DNA of 8,633 nucleotides from Alphaproteobacteria bacterium (GTDB lineage: Bacteria > Pseudomonadota > Alphaproteobacteria > ATCC43930 > CGMCC-115725): contig JASHUW010000548.1 in the NCBI GenBank assembly GCA_030039815.1, forward strand, positions 1 to 8,633, read 5' to 3'. Within the stretch, counting starts at the first letter, position 1. Each line of letters opens with the position of its first letter. The notes below the pieces were generated by a model. It was not told the origin of the DNA, searched no databases, and saw only the letters and a list, made by a program, of their open reading frames with translations. Positions 1 through 6,612 of this stretch are shown in pieces. A program made the position numbers and the translations under genes.

Positions 1-1031
1 ATCGTCTCGGCCGCCGCTCCGCCCGCGTGCTCGACCAGGTCGAACCCGCCGGGGCCGTGCACCACCCACGGCAGCGGCGCGTGCGGGGCGAGCGACGCGG
101 CGAGCGCGACCGGCCCGCTGCCCGGCCCTCCGCCGCCATGCGGCGTCGAGAAGGTCTTGTGCAGATTGAGGTGCAGCGCGTCGATGCCGAGATCGGCCGG
201 CCGCACGCGGCCGACGATCGCGTTGAAATTGGCGCCGTCGCAATAAAAAAAGGCGCCGGCCGCGTGCACGGCGGCGGCGATCTCCAGGATTTCGTCCTCG
301 AACAGGCCGCAGGTGTTCGGATTGGTCAACATCAGCGCGGCGACATCGGGCCCGAGCTTTGCCCTGACGGCCGCCAGATCGACGCGGCCGCGCGCGTTGT
401 TGGGGATCGGATCGATCGCGTAGCCGCAGGTCGCCGCGGTCGCCGGGTTGGTGCCGTGCGCCGATTCCGGCACCAGGATGCGCTGCCTGGCATCGCCGCG
501 GGCCGCGAGCGCGGCGCGGATCGTCATCATGCCGCAAAGCTCACCGTGCGCCCCGGCTGCGGGCGACAAGGCAACCGCCGGCATGCCGGTCAGCGTCTTC
601 AGCCAGTGCGCCAAGGCGTCGACGAGTTCGAGCGCGCCCTGAATGGTCGACAGCGGTTGCAGTGGGTGCAGGTCGGCGAAGCCGGGCAGCCGCGCCATCT
701 TCTCGTTGAGCCGCGGGTTGTGTTTCATCGTGCACGAGCCGAGCGGGTAGAGCCCGCTGTCGATCGCATAGTTCTTTTGTGACAGACGCGTGAAGTGGCG
801 CACGACCTGTGGCTCGCTGAGGCCGGGCAGGCCAATCGGGTTCTTTCGTTCGAGGTCGCCAAGCCGGCTTTTGTGCGACGGCGGCTCGGGCAGATCGACG
901 CCGCAACGGCCAGGCGAATCCTGCTCGAAGATCAGCGCTTCTTCGAGCTGCAACCCGCGATTGCCGGTGAGGGTCGCCGCCTCCGGGAAGGGGACGGAAT
1001 GGCTGCCGAGGGCTTGACTCCAGCCAGTCAT
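1..1031 (-). CDS. gcvPB: glycine dehydrogenase (decarboxylating) subunit 2, C-terminus cut by the left edge
   Basis: This is the PLP-binding half of the glycine cleavage P-protein, which decarboxylates glycine and passes the aminomethyl group to lipoyl-GcvH. I translated the frame by hand; it is open from the ATG at 1031 to the window edge, giving 343 residues of a family usually near 480-520. Family signatures include NYAIDSGLYPLGSCTMKHNP near residue 90, ESAHGTNPATAA, LTNPNTCGLFE, and HLNLHKTFSTPHGGGGPG, in which Lys292 (codon 156-158) is the expected PLP Schiff-base lysine. The ATG overlaps the gcvPA stop (ATGA), with a GGAGG Shine-Dalgarno at 1039-1043 seven bases upstream, so the start is secure and translation is probably coupled. 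It is the last visible gene of the gcv operon; whether anything follows lies outside the window. Confidence 0.96.
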   Translation of the reverse strand, partial: MTGWSQALGSHSVPFPEAATLTGNRGLQLEEALIFEQDSPGRCGVDLPEPPSHKSRLGDLERKNPIGLPGLSEPQVVRHFTRLSQKNYAIDSGLYPLGSCTMKHNPRLNEKMARLPGFADLHPLQPLSTIQGALELVDALAHWLKTLTGMPAVALSPAAGAHGELCGMMTIRAALAARGDARQRILVPESAHGTNPATAATCGYAIDPIPNNARGRVDLAAVRAKLGPDVAALMLTNPNTCGLFEDEILEIAAAVHAAGAFFYCDGANFNAIVGRVRPADLGIDALHLNLHKTFSTPHGGGGPGSGPVALAASLAPHAPLPWVVHGPGGFDLVEHAGGAAAET

Positions 1032-2368
1032 CGCAGCACCTCCGCCAGAACACGGGCATACATCTCGATATCTTCTTTTGTCACCAGCTCGGTCGCAGCG
1101 ACCAGCAGCACATCGGCAAGATCTTCCCGCTGGGGGTAAAAGCGGCTGGCGGCGACCCCGCCGAGCACCCCCTTCTCCGCCAGCGCCGTTACCGCGTTGG
1201 CGGCCGGGATGGGCAGGCGCAACGAGAATTCGTTGAAAAAGCCGTCACTGACCAGCCGCACGCCCGGCACGGCGGTCAGCCGGTCCGCGAGGTTGCACGC
1301 CGCGGCGTGGTTGAGCCGCGCCAACCGAGCGAGACCGGCCTCACCGAGCAGCGCCAGGTGGATCGTGAAGGCGAGCGCGCACAGTCCGGAATTCGTGCAG
1401 ATATTGCTCGTCGCTTTTTCGCGGCGGATGTGCTGTTCGCGGGTGGATAGGGTCAGCACCCAGCCGCGTTTGCCGTCGGCGTCCACGGTCTGGCCGGCGA
1501 GCCGGCCGGGCATCTGTCGCACATGCTGCTCGCGCGCTGCAAATAGGCCGAGATAAGGGCCGCCGAAATTGAGCGGGTTGCCGATCCCCTGGCCCTCGGC
1601 CGCGACGATGTCGGCCCCCATCTCGCCTGGCGGCGTCACCGCGCCGAGCGAGACGATTTCGGTCACCGCGACGACAAGCAGCGCGCCCTGCTGGTGGCAG
1701 CGCGCGGCCAGCGCGCTCCAATCGCGCAGTTCGCCGAAGAAGTCCGGGTTCTGCACCACGACGCAGGCGGTATCGCCGTCGATGTTGATGGCTTCGACCG
1801 CACCCGGCGCTGGATCGAGCGGCTGTACCTCCAATCCCGAGAACTGCGCATAGGTCTCGCAGACCTCGCGGTAATGCGGGTGCAGCCCGCCCGACAGCAC
1901 CGCCTTGCCGCGTCGAGTCAGGCGATGCGCCATCGCCACCGCCTCGGCGCAGGCGGTCGCGCCGTCATAGAGCGAGGCGTTGGCGACCTCCATCCCGGTC
2001 AATAGCGCGACCTGGGTCTGGAACTCGAACAGTGCTTGCAACGTGCCCTGGGCGATTTCGGGCTGATAGGGTGTGTATGAGGTGAGAAATTCGCCGCGCT
2101 GGATCAGGTGGTCGACCGCGGTCGGCACGTGGTGGCGATAGGCGCCGCCGCCGATAAAGAACGGCACCGAGCCGGCGGCGACATTTTTCGCCGCCATCCG
2201 CGACAGCGTGCGCTCGACCTCGATCTCGCCCTGCGCCAACGGCAAATCCACAAGCCCAGCGCGCCGCGCCGCTGGCGGCACGTCGGCGAACAGGTCGTCG
2301 ATCGAAGCGGCGCCGATCGCCGCCAGCATCTCGGCGCGGTCGGCCGGGTTGAGAGGCAGGTAACGCAT
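1028..2368 (-). CDS. gcvPA: glycine dehydrogenase (decarboxylating) subunit 1
   Basis: This 446-residue protein is the N-terminal half of the P-protein. It has the PLP-enzyme fold but lacks the PLP lysine, which lies in GcvPB, and it forms the active enzyme with that subunit. Recognisable stretches are MRYLPLNPADR at the start, FIGGGAYRHHVPTAVDHL, a TSYTPYQPEIAQGTLQALFE block, NFGGPYLGLFAAR, RQMPGRLAGQTVD and EKATSNICTNSGLCALAF. Length matches the family (about 440-450). The ATG shares one base with the gcvH stop (TGATG). A GGAGCAGGG sequence in the end of gcvH can serve as ribosome binding site. A split P-protein is seen in Bacillus, Thermus and several alphaproteobacteria including Caulobacter, whereas E. 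coli and most rhizobia have one fused chain. Confidence 0.97.
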   Translation of the reverse strand: MRYLPLNPADRAEMLAAIGAASIDDLFADVPPAARRAGLVDLPLAQGEIEVERTLSRMAAKNVAAGSVPFFIGGGAYRHHVPTAVDHLIQRGEFLTSYTPYQPEIAQGTLQALFEFQTQVALLTGMEVANASLYDGATACAEAVAMAHRLTRRGKAVLSGGLHPHYREVCETYAQFSGLEVQPLDPAPGAVEAINIDGDTACVVVQNPDFFGELRDWSALAARCHQQGALLVVAVTEIVSLGAVTPPGEMGADIVAAEGQGIGNPLNFGGPYLGLFAAREQHVRQMPGRLAGQTVDADGKRGWVLTLSTREQHIRREKATSNICTNSGLCALAFTIHLALLGEAGLARLARLNHAAACNLADRLTAVPGVRLVSDGFFNEFSLRLPIPAANAVTALAEKGVLGGVAASRFYPQREDLADVLLVAATELVTKEDIEMYARVLAEVLR

Positions 2369-2745
2369 CAGCCCTGCTCCGCCACGAATGCCTGGTAGGC
2401 CGCCTCGTCCATCAGCGCGTCGAGCGCCTTGGGATCGTCTAGCTTGACCGAGAGGAACCAGCCGTCACCCATCGGGTCAGCATTGACCTTGGCCGGATCG
2501 CCGGCGATGAGCTCGTTGACCGCAACGACCTCACCCGATACCGGCGCATAGACCTCGCTCGCTGCCTTCGCCGATTCGACCACGGCGGCCTCCTTGCCAG
2601 CTTCGACCCGGCTCCCCGGCTCCGGTAGCTCGACATAGACGATGTCGCCCAATTGCTGTTGGGCATAATCGGTGATGCCGATCACCGCGGTGTCGCCGTC
2701 GAGGCGAACCCATTCATGGTCCTTCGTAAAGCGCAGCGTCGGCAT
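2368..2745 (-). CDS. gcvH: glycine cleavage system H protein (lipoyl carrier)
   Basis: GcvH carries the lipoyl arm that shuttles the aminomethyl group from the P-protein to the T-protein and is then reoxidised by lipoamide dehydrogenase. The 125 residues match the usual length. Visible signatures are KDHEWV at the N-terminus, GITDYAQQQLGDIVYVELPE, and the lipoylation site ESAKAASEVYAP with the modified lysine at residue 60. The common form of this site is ESVKAAS; valine is alanine here, a mild change. The C-terminus has the typical MGDGWFLSVKL. The start is the ATG at 2745. Its Shine-Dalgarno AGGAGAG (2754-2760) contains the TAG stop of gcvT, so the 12-nt gap between the genes is almost wholly ribosome binding site. 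The lipoamide dehydrogenase (L-protein) gene is not in the window. Confidence 0.97.
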   Translation of the reverse strand: MPTLRFTKDHEWVRLDGDTAVIGITDYAQQQLGDIVYVELPEPGSRVEAGKEAAVVESAKAASEVYAPVSGEVVAVNELIAGDPAKVNADPMGDGWFLSVKLDDPKALDALMDEAAYQAFVAEQG

Positions 2746-2757
2746 ACTCGGGCTCTC

Positions 2758-3876
2758 CTAGTGGCCGCGGTAGTAGTGGGTGGGGACAAACGGCATCGGC
2801 GACACCCGGGCGGGGCGCGCGACATCGCGCACCACGACGGAAAGCGCCGTGCCGGGGTCGGAATAGGGGCGGGCGACATAGCCCATCGCGATCGGCGCGT
2901 TGAGCGATGGGCTGAACCCGCCGCTCGTCACCTCGCCGACCAGATTGCCGGCCGGATCGACGATGGCGCTGCCTTCGCGCGCCGGCGCGCGGCCGTCGGG
3001 GCGAATGCCGACGCGGCGGCGCGCCGGCGGGTGGGCCAGCTCTTTCAGGATGCGCGCGGCGCCGGGGAAGCTGCTCTCCTCGCGCCGGCGCTTGGCGATG
3101 GTCCAGGCGAGGCCCGCGGAAACCGGCGTCGTGGTCTCGTCGATGTCGTGGCCGTACAGGCAAAGTCCGGCTTCCAGGCGCAGCGTGTCGCGCGCGCCGA
3201 GCCCCACCGGCAGCACCTCCGGCTCGGCGAGCAGAAGCTCGGCGAGCGCGACCGCGCGGTCGGCGGGGACAGAAATCTCAAACCCATCCTCGCCGGTATA
3301 GCCGGAGCGGGTGACGAAGAGGGTCATCCCCGGCCGCTCGACGAGTGCGCAGGAGAGGAACGGCATCGTCGCGACACCCGCGCCGGCAATGCGCGCCAGC
3401 ACCGCGGCGGCGGCCGGGCCTTGCAGGGCGAGCAACGCGCGGTCTTCGAGCAGCTCGACCCCGGTCGCGGCACCGAGCCGGTCGCGCAGATGCGCGACGT
3501 CGCCCTCTTTGGTCGCGGCGTTGACCACAAGGCCCAGCCGGTCCGCGAAGCGGATCGCCATCAAATCGTCGATGATGCCGCCATCGTCGTTGAGCAGCAG
3601 CGTGTAGCGCATCCGCCCTTCGGTGAGGCCGGCGATATCGCCGGGCACAAGGGTCTCAAGCATTGCCGCGGTAACGCCGTGCAGCGCCACCTGCCCCATG
3701 TGCGAGACATCGAAGAGGCCCGCCTTGGCACGGGTATGGAGGTGCTCGGAGATGATGCCGGTGGGATATTGCACCGGCATCTCATAGCCCGCGAACGGTA
3801 CCATTTTGGCGCCGCGTGCGATGTGCAGCGTGTGGAGCGGCGTCCGCCGCAAATCCGCCGGCTTTTCCGAATCCAC
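2758..3876 (-). CDS. gcvT: glycine cleavage system T protein (aminomethyltransferase)
   Basis: GcvT releases ammonia from the aminomethyl-lipoyl arm of GcvH and transfers the carbon to tetrahydrofolate, giving 5,10-methylene-THF. The 372 residues match the family. Signatures in order are FAGYEMPVQY (28-37), FDVSHMGQ (55-62), YTLLLNDDGGIIDD (91-104, with Asp103 aligning to the catalytic folate-site aspartate of E. coli, Asp101), GYTGEDGFEI, a GLGARDTLRLEAGLCLYGHD block that is highly conserved, TSGGFSPSLNAPIAMGYV and the C-terminal PTHYYRGH. Translation starts at a GTG (3874-3876), seven bases after GGAGG (3884-3888). No in-frame ATG lies nearer the conserved region until Met25, inside the fold, so the GTG is preferred. 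It is the first gene of the gcv operon and sits directly behind the glycine riboswitch; its Shine-Dalgarno is part of a switchable hairpin. Confidence 0.97.
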   Translation of the reverse strand: MDSEKPADLRRTPLHTLHIARGAKMVPFAGYEMPVQYPTGIISEHLHTRAKAGLFDVSHMGQVALHGVTAAMLETLVPGDIAGLTEGRMRYTLLLNDDGGIIDDLMAIRFADRLGLVVNAATKEGDVAHLRDRLGAATGVELLEDRALLALQGPAAAAVLARIAGAGVATMPFLSCALVERPGMTLFVTRSGYTGEDGFEISVPADRAVALAELLLAEPEVLPVGLGARDTLRLEAGLCLYGHDIDETTTPVSAGLAWTIAKRRREESSFPGAARILKELAHPPARRRVGIRPDGRAPAREGSAIVDPAGNLVGEVTSGGFSPSLNAPIAMGYVARPYSDPGTALSVVVRDVARPARVSPMPFVPTHYYRGH

Positions 3877-3883
3877 AGGCGCA

Positions 3884-3914
3884 CCTCCGTCGCGACGGAC
3901 CCACCTTGTCCGTC
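3884..3914 (-). promoter_or_regulatory. riboswitch expression platform: alternative hairpins over the gcvT Shine-Dalgarno
   Basis: On the minus strand GACGGAC (3914-3908) pairs perfectly with GTCCGTC (3900-3894) across a 7-nt loop. The same GTCCGTC region can instead fold forward, because TCCGTCGCGACGGA (3899-3886) is a perfect palindrome. As RNA it would form TCCGT/ACGGA with a CGCG loop, and its 3' arm overlaps the GGAGG Shine-Dalgarno (3888-3884) by three bases. The two hairpins cannot coexist, which is the layout of an anti-sequester/sequester switch. No T-run follows either hairpin, so a rho-independent terminator is unlikely and control is inferred to be translational. How aptamer II selects between them is not evident from the pairing I could find. 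Confidence 0.65.
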
Positions 3915-3926
3915 AAGAGATGCCCC

Positions 3927-4140
3927 CTCTGTCGCTTCCCCTGAGAGATTCACCGGCCGGCCAGAAAACAAGGCTGAACCCGGCTTACTCCTTCGGTGAG
4001 CGGTCGGCTGATCGGCCCGACCGCTGCTTTCCAGAGCGCCCTTACCCCCACAGTCCTTTTGCCTGAGAGTTTCCGGGGCGGTTGCTCCTTCGGCGCCGAG
4101 CGCCCAATCGAGTTGGACGGCTCAGCCTCTCCTGCGGGCG
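3927..4140 (-). promoter_or_regulatory. tandem (two-aptamer) glycine riboswitch, gcvT leader
   Basis: Read on the minus strand, the leader holds two copies of the glycine aptamer core. Aptamer I has P1 strands CGCAG (4136-4132) and CTGTG (4053-4049), the core GCCGAAGGAGCAA (4094-4082) and GAAACTCTCAGGCAAAAGGA downstream. Aptamer II has P1 strands CTCTG (4036-4032) and CAGAG (3931-3927), the core CACCGAAGGAGTAAG (about 3998-3984) and GAATCTCTCAGGGGAAG (about 3951-3935). The leader CGCCC (4140-4136) is complementary to GGGCG (4041-4037) in the linker, with GGGGTAA between, matching the leader-linker kink-turn helix known from other tandem glycine riboswitches. Position before gcvT fits the known role of activating glycine degradation when glycine is plentiful. 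Helices are from my own pairing by eye. Confidence 0.95.
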
Positions 4141-4156
4141 TGCATTCGGCACGACC

Positions 4157-4186
4157 TGTTTAGCATTGCTCGGTGGCGGAAGCCAA
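4157..4186 (-). promoter_or_regulatory. candidate promoter of the gcv operon
   Basis: On the minus strand a TTGGCT box (4186-4181) is followed after 18 nt by TGC-TAAACA (-10 element 4162-4157, with an extended TG). Transcription would begin near 4150, about ten bases before the first paired base of the riboswitch, which is where a leader should start. Match to the housekeeping consensus is only moderate. The box overlaps the end of the lipoprotein gene by nothing: that stop is at 4190-4192. Confidence 0.35.
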
Positions 4187-4189
4187 GCC

Positions 4190-4759
4190 TCAGCGGCCGC
4201 GGAAATTCTTGTAGAACTCCATCGCCTGCGGACTTTCCTGGAAGCCGAGGGTGATGTTGAGGTCGGAGAGCGGGCGGCCACCGGTGGAAAAAGCGACCTC
4301 GACATGGTCATCGACGCCGCCGCGTTTTTCGTTGGCCGGCACCGTGATGTGCACAGAGAACGACTTCTTGCCGAGAACCGATTGGTCGGAGCCGGTCAGC
4401 GCGACGAAATAGTTGAGGTCGACGTCGTTGCCGCGCACCGCCGGCCCGCGTTCGGCGACGATGACATTGTCGAGAGCGGCATGGAGCGTGCCGCCGCTCA
4501 TCGTGCAGGTCGCCGACACGTCGCTGAAAATGCCGTACCAGGCGACGTTTAGCGGCTTCAGCTCCCCTTGCACCCCGGTCGCATTGAACACGGCGGTGTT
4601 GGCGAGCGGGTGCAGGATGACCGTGATCGGGCAGGCGGGATTGACTGGACTCTGCGATGTCTTTTTGCCGACAAACGGGATCCAGCTGCAGCTCGCCAAC
4701 AAGGCAAGAGCGAATGCCGCAAGCAGCGCCGCAGCGCCATAGGAACGTCCTGAGCGCAA
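4190..4759 (-). CDS. putative lipoprotein of unknown function
   Basis: The 189-residue product begins with a lipoprotein signal peptide: arginines at 2 and 5, a hydrophobic stretch at about 8-22 and the lipobox L21-A22-S23-C24, so Cys24 should be lipidated and the mature protein membrane-anchored. The mature part has two further cysteines (43 and 85) that could form a disulfide, and alternating hydrophobic residues suggesting a beta-rich fold. I recognise no catalytic motif or named family. The start used is TTG (4757-4759), 14 nt after the CDGSH stop. No in-frame ATG precedes the signal peptide, an in-frame TAA lies upstream at 4784-4786, and no strong Shine-Dalgarno is visible, so the exact start is uncertain. 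Spacing suggests co-transcription with the CDGSH gene. It ends about 40 nt before the predicted gcv leader start, so read-through into the riboswitch is possible. Confidence 0.8.
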   Translation of the reverse strand: MRSGRSYGAAALLAAFALALLASCSWIPFVGKKTSQSPVNPACPITVILHPLANTAVFNATGVQGELKPLNVAWYGIFSDVSATCTMSGGTLHAALDNVIVAERGPAVRGNDVDLNYFVALTGSDQSVLGKKSFSVHITVPANEKRGGVDDHVEVAFSTGGRPLSDLNITLGFQESPQAMEFYKNFRGR

Positions 4760-4773
4760 AATCCGGACCCGGC

Positions 4774-5013
4774 CTAGAGACGATTATGCGTTCCGTCGCA
4801 CATCGGCTTGTTGCCGGTGGCCTTGCACCCGCAGAACCAGACCTGCCCGGTCTTCTCGGCGGTGTACATCATCGGCGTGATGCCGGTGCCTTGGTGCGAT
4901 CCGTCACAAAAGGGCTGCCCCTTGCTGCGGCCGCAAGCGCACCAGAAGTAGCGCTTGCCGGCCTCGACGGCGACGCCGTACGGAGCCTTTTGCGCTGGGA
5001 TCGGAGCGTCCAT
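4774..5013 (-). CDS. tandem CDGSH iron-sulfur domain protein
   Basis: This 79-residue protein consists of two CDGSH-type [2Fe-2S] motifs with the C-x-C...C-x3-H ligand pattern. The first is CACGRSKGQPFCDGSH (Cys25, Cys27, Cys36, His40) and the second CGCKATGNKPMCDGTH (Cys61, Cys63, Cys72, His76). All eight ligands are present, so two labile 3Cys-1His clusters are expected. No signal peptide or membrane segment is seen, so it should be cytosolic, unlike membrane-anchored eukaryotic mitoNEET. Family members are linked to redox sensing or cluster transfer; the role of bacterial tandem forms is not settled. It starts at an ATG (5011-5013) behind a purine-rich GGGGAAGAAAG and is followed 14 nt later by the lipoprotein gene, probably in one transcript. 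Confidence 0.93.
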   Translation of the reverse strand: MDAPIPAQKAPYGVAVEAGKRYFWCACGRSKGQPFCDGSHQGTGITPMMYTAEKTGQVWFCGCKATGNKPMCDGTHNRL

Positions 5014-5162
5014 CTTTCTTCCCCACCGTCGCCCTTGCTACTGTCCGCGCGACCGCGCGGCCCCCCTGCCGTTTTGGTCGATTAGGGCCGGCGCGACTTT
5101 ATGCGAGCCGTGCCCGACAGACAAGCCGGGTCGGGGTACGCGGGGAGCGGCAAAAACGGCAC
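5014..5162. promoter_or_regulatory. divergent intergenic region between the CDGSH gene and thrB
   Basis: These 149 bp separate two gene sets read outward and must hold promoters for both. Toward thrB, the most AT-rich patch gives a weak candidate: TTGGTC (5074-5079), 17 nt, then CTTTAT (5097-5102). A strong inverted repeat, CCGCGC-GACC-GCGCGG (5045-5060), has no T-run on either side, so it is not a classic terminator; it could be an operator or simply GC-rich sequence. GGGGAG (5142-5147) lies 15 nt before the thrB ATG, a long spacing for a ribosome binding site. No gene is supported here. Confidence 0.4.
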
Positions 5163-6128
5163 ATGGCGGTCTATACGGAAATCGGCGACGACGAGCTGCG
5201 CGCCTTTATCGCGGCCTACGACATCGGTGCGGTGCTGTCGTGCAAGGGGATTGCCGAGGGGGTGGAGAACTCGAACTACCTGCTCGGCACCGAACAGGGC
5301 TCGTTCATCCTCACGCTCTATGAAAAGCGCGTGTCGCCTAGCGACCTGCCGTTTTTCATCGCCTTGATGGATCATCTCGCGCATCAGGGAGTCGCCTGCC
5401 CGACGCCGGTGCGGGCGAAGGACGGCGCAGCGCTGCGCGAGCTGTGCGGCCGACCCGCGGCCATCGTCACCTTTCTCCAGGGCATGTGGCCGCGGCGCAT
5501 CGAGCCATTTCACTGCGCCCGCGTCGGCGCCGCTCTCGCTCGCCTGCACAAGGCCGGCGAATCGTTCGCGATGAGCCGCCTCAATGATCTGGGCCTCGGC
5601 GGCTGGCATCGGCTCTATGTCGCCTGCGCGTCGCGCGCCGACGAGGTGCAGGCCGGGCTGGCGGCGGAGCTGCACGACGAGCTCGAAGCGCTCGAAAACG
5701 CTTGGCCGCGCCATTTGCCGAGCGGCGTCATCCACGCCGACCTGTTCCCCGACAACGTGTTCTTTCGCGATCGCGAGCTGTCGGGGCTGATCGACTTCTA
5801 CTTCGCCTGTACCGATGCGTTTGCGTACGACTTGGCGATCTGCATCAACGCCTGGTGCTTCGAGCCGGCTGGCGATTTCAACGTCACCAAGGCGCGGCTG
5901 CTCGTCAGTAGCTACCGCGCCGAGCGACCCTTGTCGGCCGAGGAGATCGCCGCGTTGCCGCTCTTGGCGCAGGGCAGCGCGCTGCGCTTTCTGCTGACCC
6001 GGCTCTACGACTGGCTGAACCAGACGGAGGGCGCGCTGGTGCGGCCGAAGGACCCGCTTGAATACCTCCGCAAGCTGCGGTTCCACCGCGGCATCGCCGA
6101 CCCGGCCGCCTATGGCATCGACCCCTGA
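5163..6128 (+). CDS. thrB: homoserine kinase (APH/choline-kinase-like type)
   Basis: Homoserine kinase phosphorylates L-homoserine with ATP for threonine synthesis in the cytosol. The 321-residue protein is the aminoglycoside-phosphotransferase-fold type found in alphaproteobacteria and Pseudomonas, not the GHMP-type ThrB of E. coli. The N-terminal MAVYTEIGDDELRAF and GIAEGVENSNYLLGT (29-43) are typical, followed by the nucleotide-site strand FILTLYEKRV (48-57). The catalytic loop is GVIHADLFPDNVFF with Asp193 and Asn198, and the metal-binding aspartate is Asp211 in GLIDFYFACTDAFAYDLAI. Length agrees with the family (about 315-325). It overlaps rnhA by 17 bp, a pairing known in many alphaproteobacteria, often with ispH just upstream; ispH is absent here. 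Another APH-like kinase is conceivable, but N-terminus and context favour ThrB. Confidence 0.93.
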   Translation: MAVYTEIGDDELRAFIAAYDIGAVLSCKGIAEGVENSNYLLGTEQGSFILTLYEKRVSPSDLPFFIALMDHLAHQGVACPTPVRAKDGAALRELCGRPAAIVTFLQGMWPRRIEPFHCARVGAALARLHKAGESFAMSRLNDLGLGGWHRLYVACASRADEVQAGLAAELHDELEALENAWPRHLPSGVIHADLFPDNVFFRDRELSGLIDFYFACTDAFAYDLAICINAWCFEPAGDFNVTKARLLVSSYRAERPLSAEEIAALPLLAQGSALRFLLTRLYDWLNQTEGALVRPKDPLEYLRKLRFHRGIADPAAYGIDP

Positions 6129-6612
6129 ACCTGCGCCGGCGCGCGAGCCGGCGGCGGTCGAGATCTTCACCGATGGCGCGTGCCGCGGCAATCCGGGCCC
6201 CGGCGGCTGGGCGGCGATCCTGCGCTATCGCGGCACCGAAAAGGAGCTGAGCGGCGGCGAGCCGCAAACCACCAACAACCGCATGGAGATGACCGCCGCG
6301 ATCGTCGCGCTCGAAACATTGAAAAGGCCCTGCCGGGTGCAGCTCTACACGGACAGCCAGTATCTGCGCGACGGCATCAGGCAATGGCTCAAGGCGTGGA
6401 AAGCGCGCAACTGGCGCACCGCCGACAAGAAGCCGGTTAAGAACGTCGATCTATGGCAGCGGCTCGATGCCGCCGCGACACCTCACCAGATCGAGTGGCA
6501 CTGGGTGCGCGGCCATGCCGGGCACCCGGAGAACGAACGCGCCGACGCGCTTGCCCGCGCCGCGGTGCCGGCCGTGACGCTGACGCAAGATCAGGAAGCG
6601 CCGCCCAAATAG
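6112..6612 (+). CDS. rnhA: ribonuclease HI
   Basis: RNase HI cleaves the RNA strand of RNA-DNA hybrids using two metal ions, removing R-loops and primers. The 166-residue product shows the full active site: Asp21 in FTDGACRGNPGPGGW, Glu59 in TNNRMEMTAA, Asp81 in LYTDSQY and Asp145 in ENERADALA, with His135 of the flexible loop (WVRGHAGH). The basic stretch at 94-110 (KAWKARNWRTADKKPVK) matches the substrate-binding handle of the E. coli enzyme. The start is taken as the ATG at 6112, whose reading frame opens 17 bp before the thrB TGA. An upstream in-frame ATG at 6058 would add 18 residues encoded wholly inside thrB and unlike the family. No Shine-Dalgarno is obvious, so translation is probably coupled to thrB. 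The 3' end overlaps the oppositely transcribed gene at 6591 by 22 bp. Confidence 0.96.
   Translation: MASTPEPAPAREPAAVEIFTDGACRGNPGPGGWAAILRYRGTEKELSGGEPQTTNNRMEMTAAIVALETLKRPCRVQLYTDSQYLRDGIRQWLKAWKARNWRTADKKPVKNVDLWQRLDAAATPHQIEWHWVRGHAGHPENERADALARAAVPAVTLTQDQEAPPK

Noticed and set aside
27..782. A 251-codon plus-strand frame at the left edge
   Set aside because: It is the antisense shadow of gcvPB, which reads cleanly on the minus strand with its PLP-lysine motif.
2653..3999. A 448-codon open frame on the plus strand, antisense to gcvT and part of the riboswitch
   Set aside because: It lies opposite a fully recognisable gcvT, its translation is Arg/Gly/Ala/His-rich without any family motif, and such antisense frames are expected at this GC content.
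4042..4311. An 89-codon minus-strand frame spanning the riboswitch and the end of the lipoprotein gene
   Set aside because: It covers structured leader RNA and a real gene in another frame and shows no family signature.
5082..6191. A 369-codon open frame on the minus strand opposite thrB
   Set aside because: thrB has all catalytic motifs on the plus strand; the antisense translation is compositionally biased and matches nothing.
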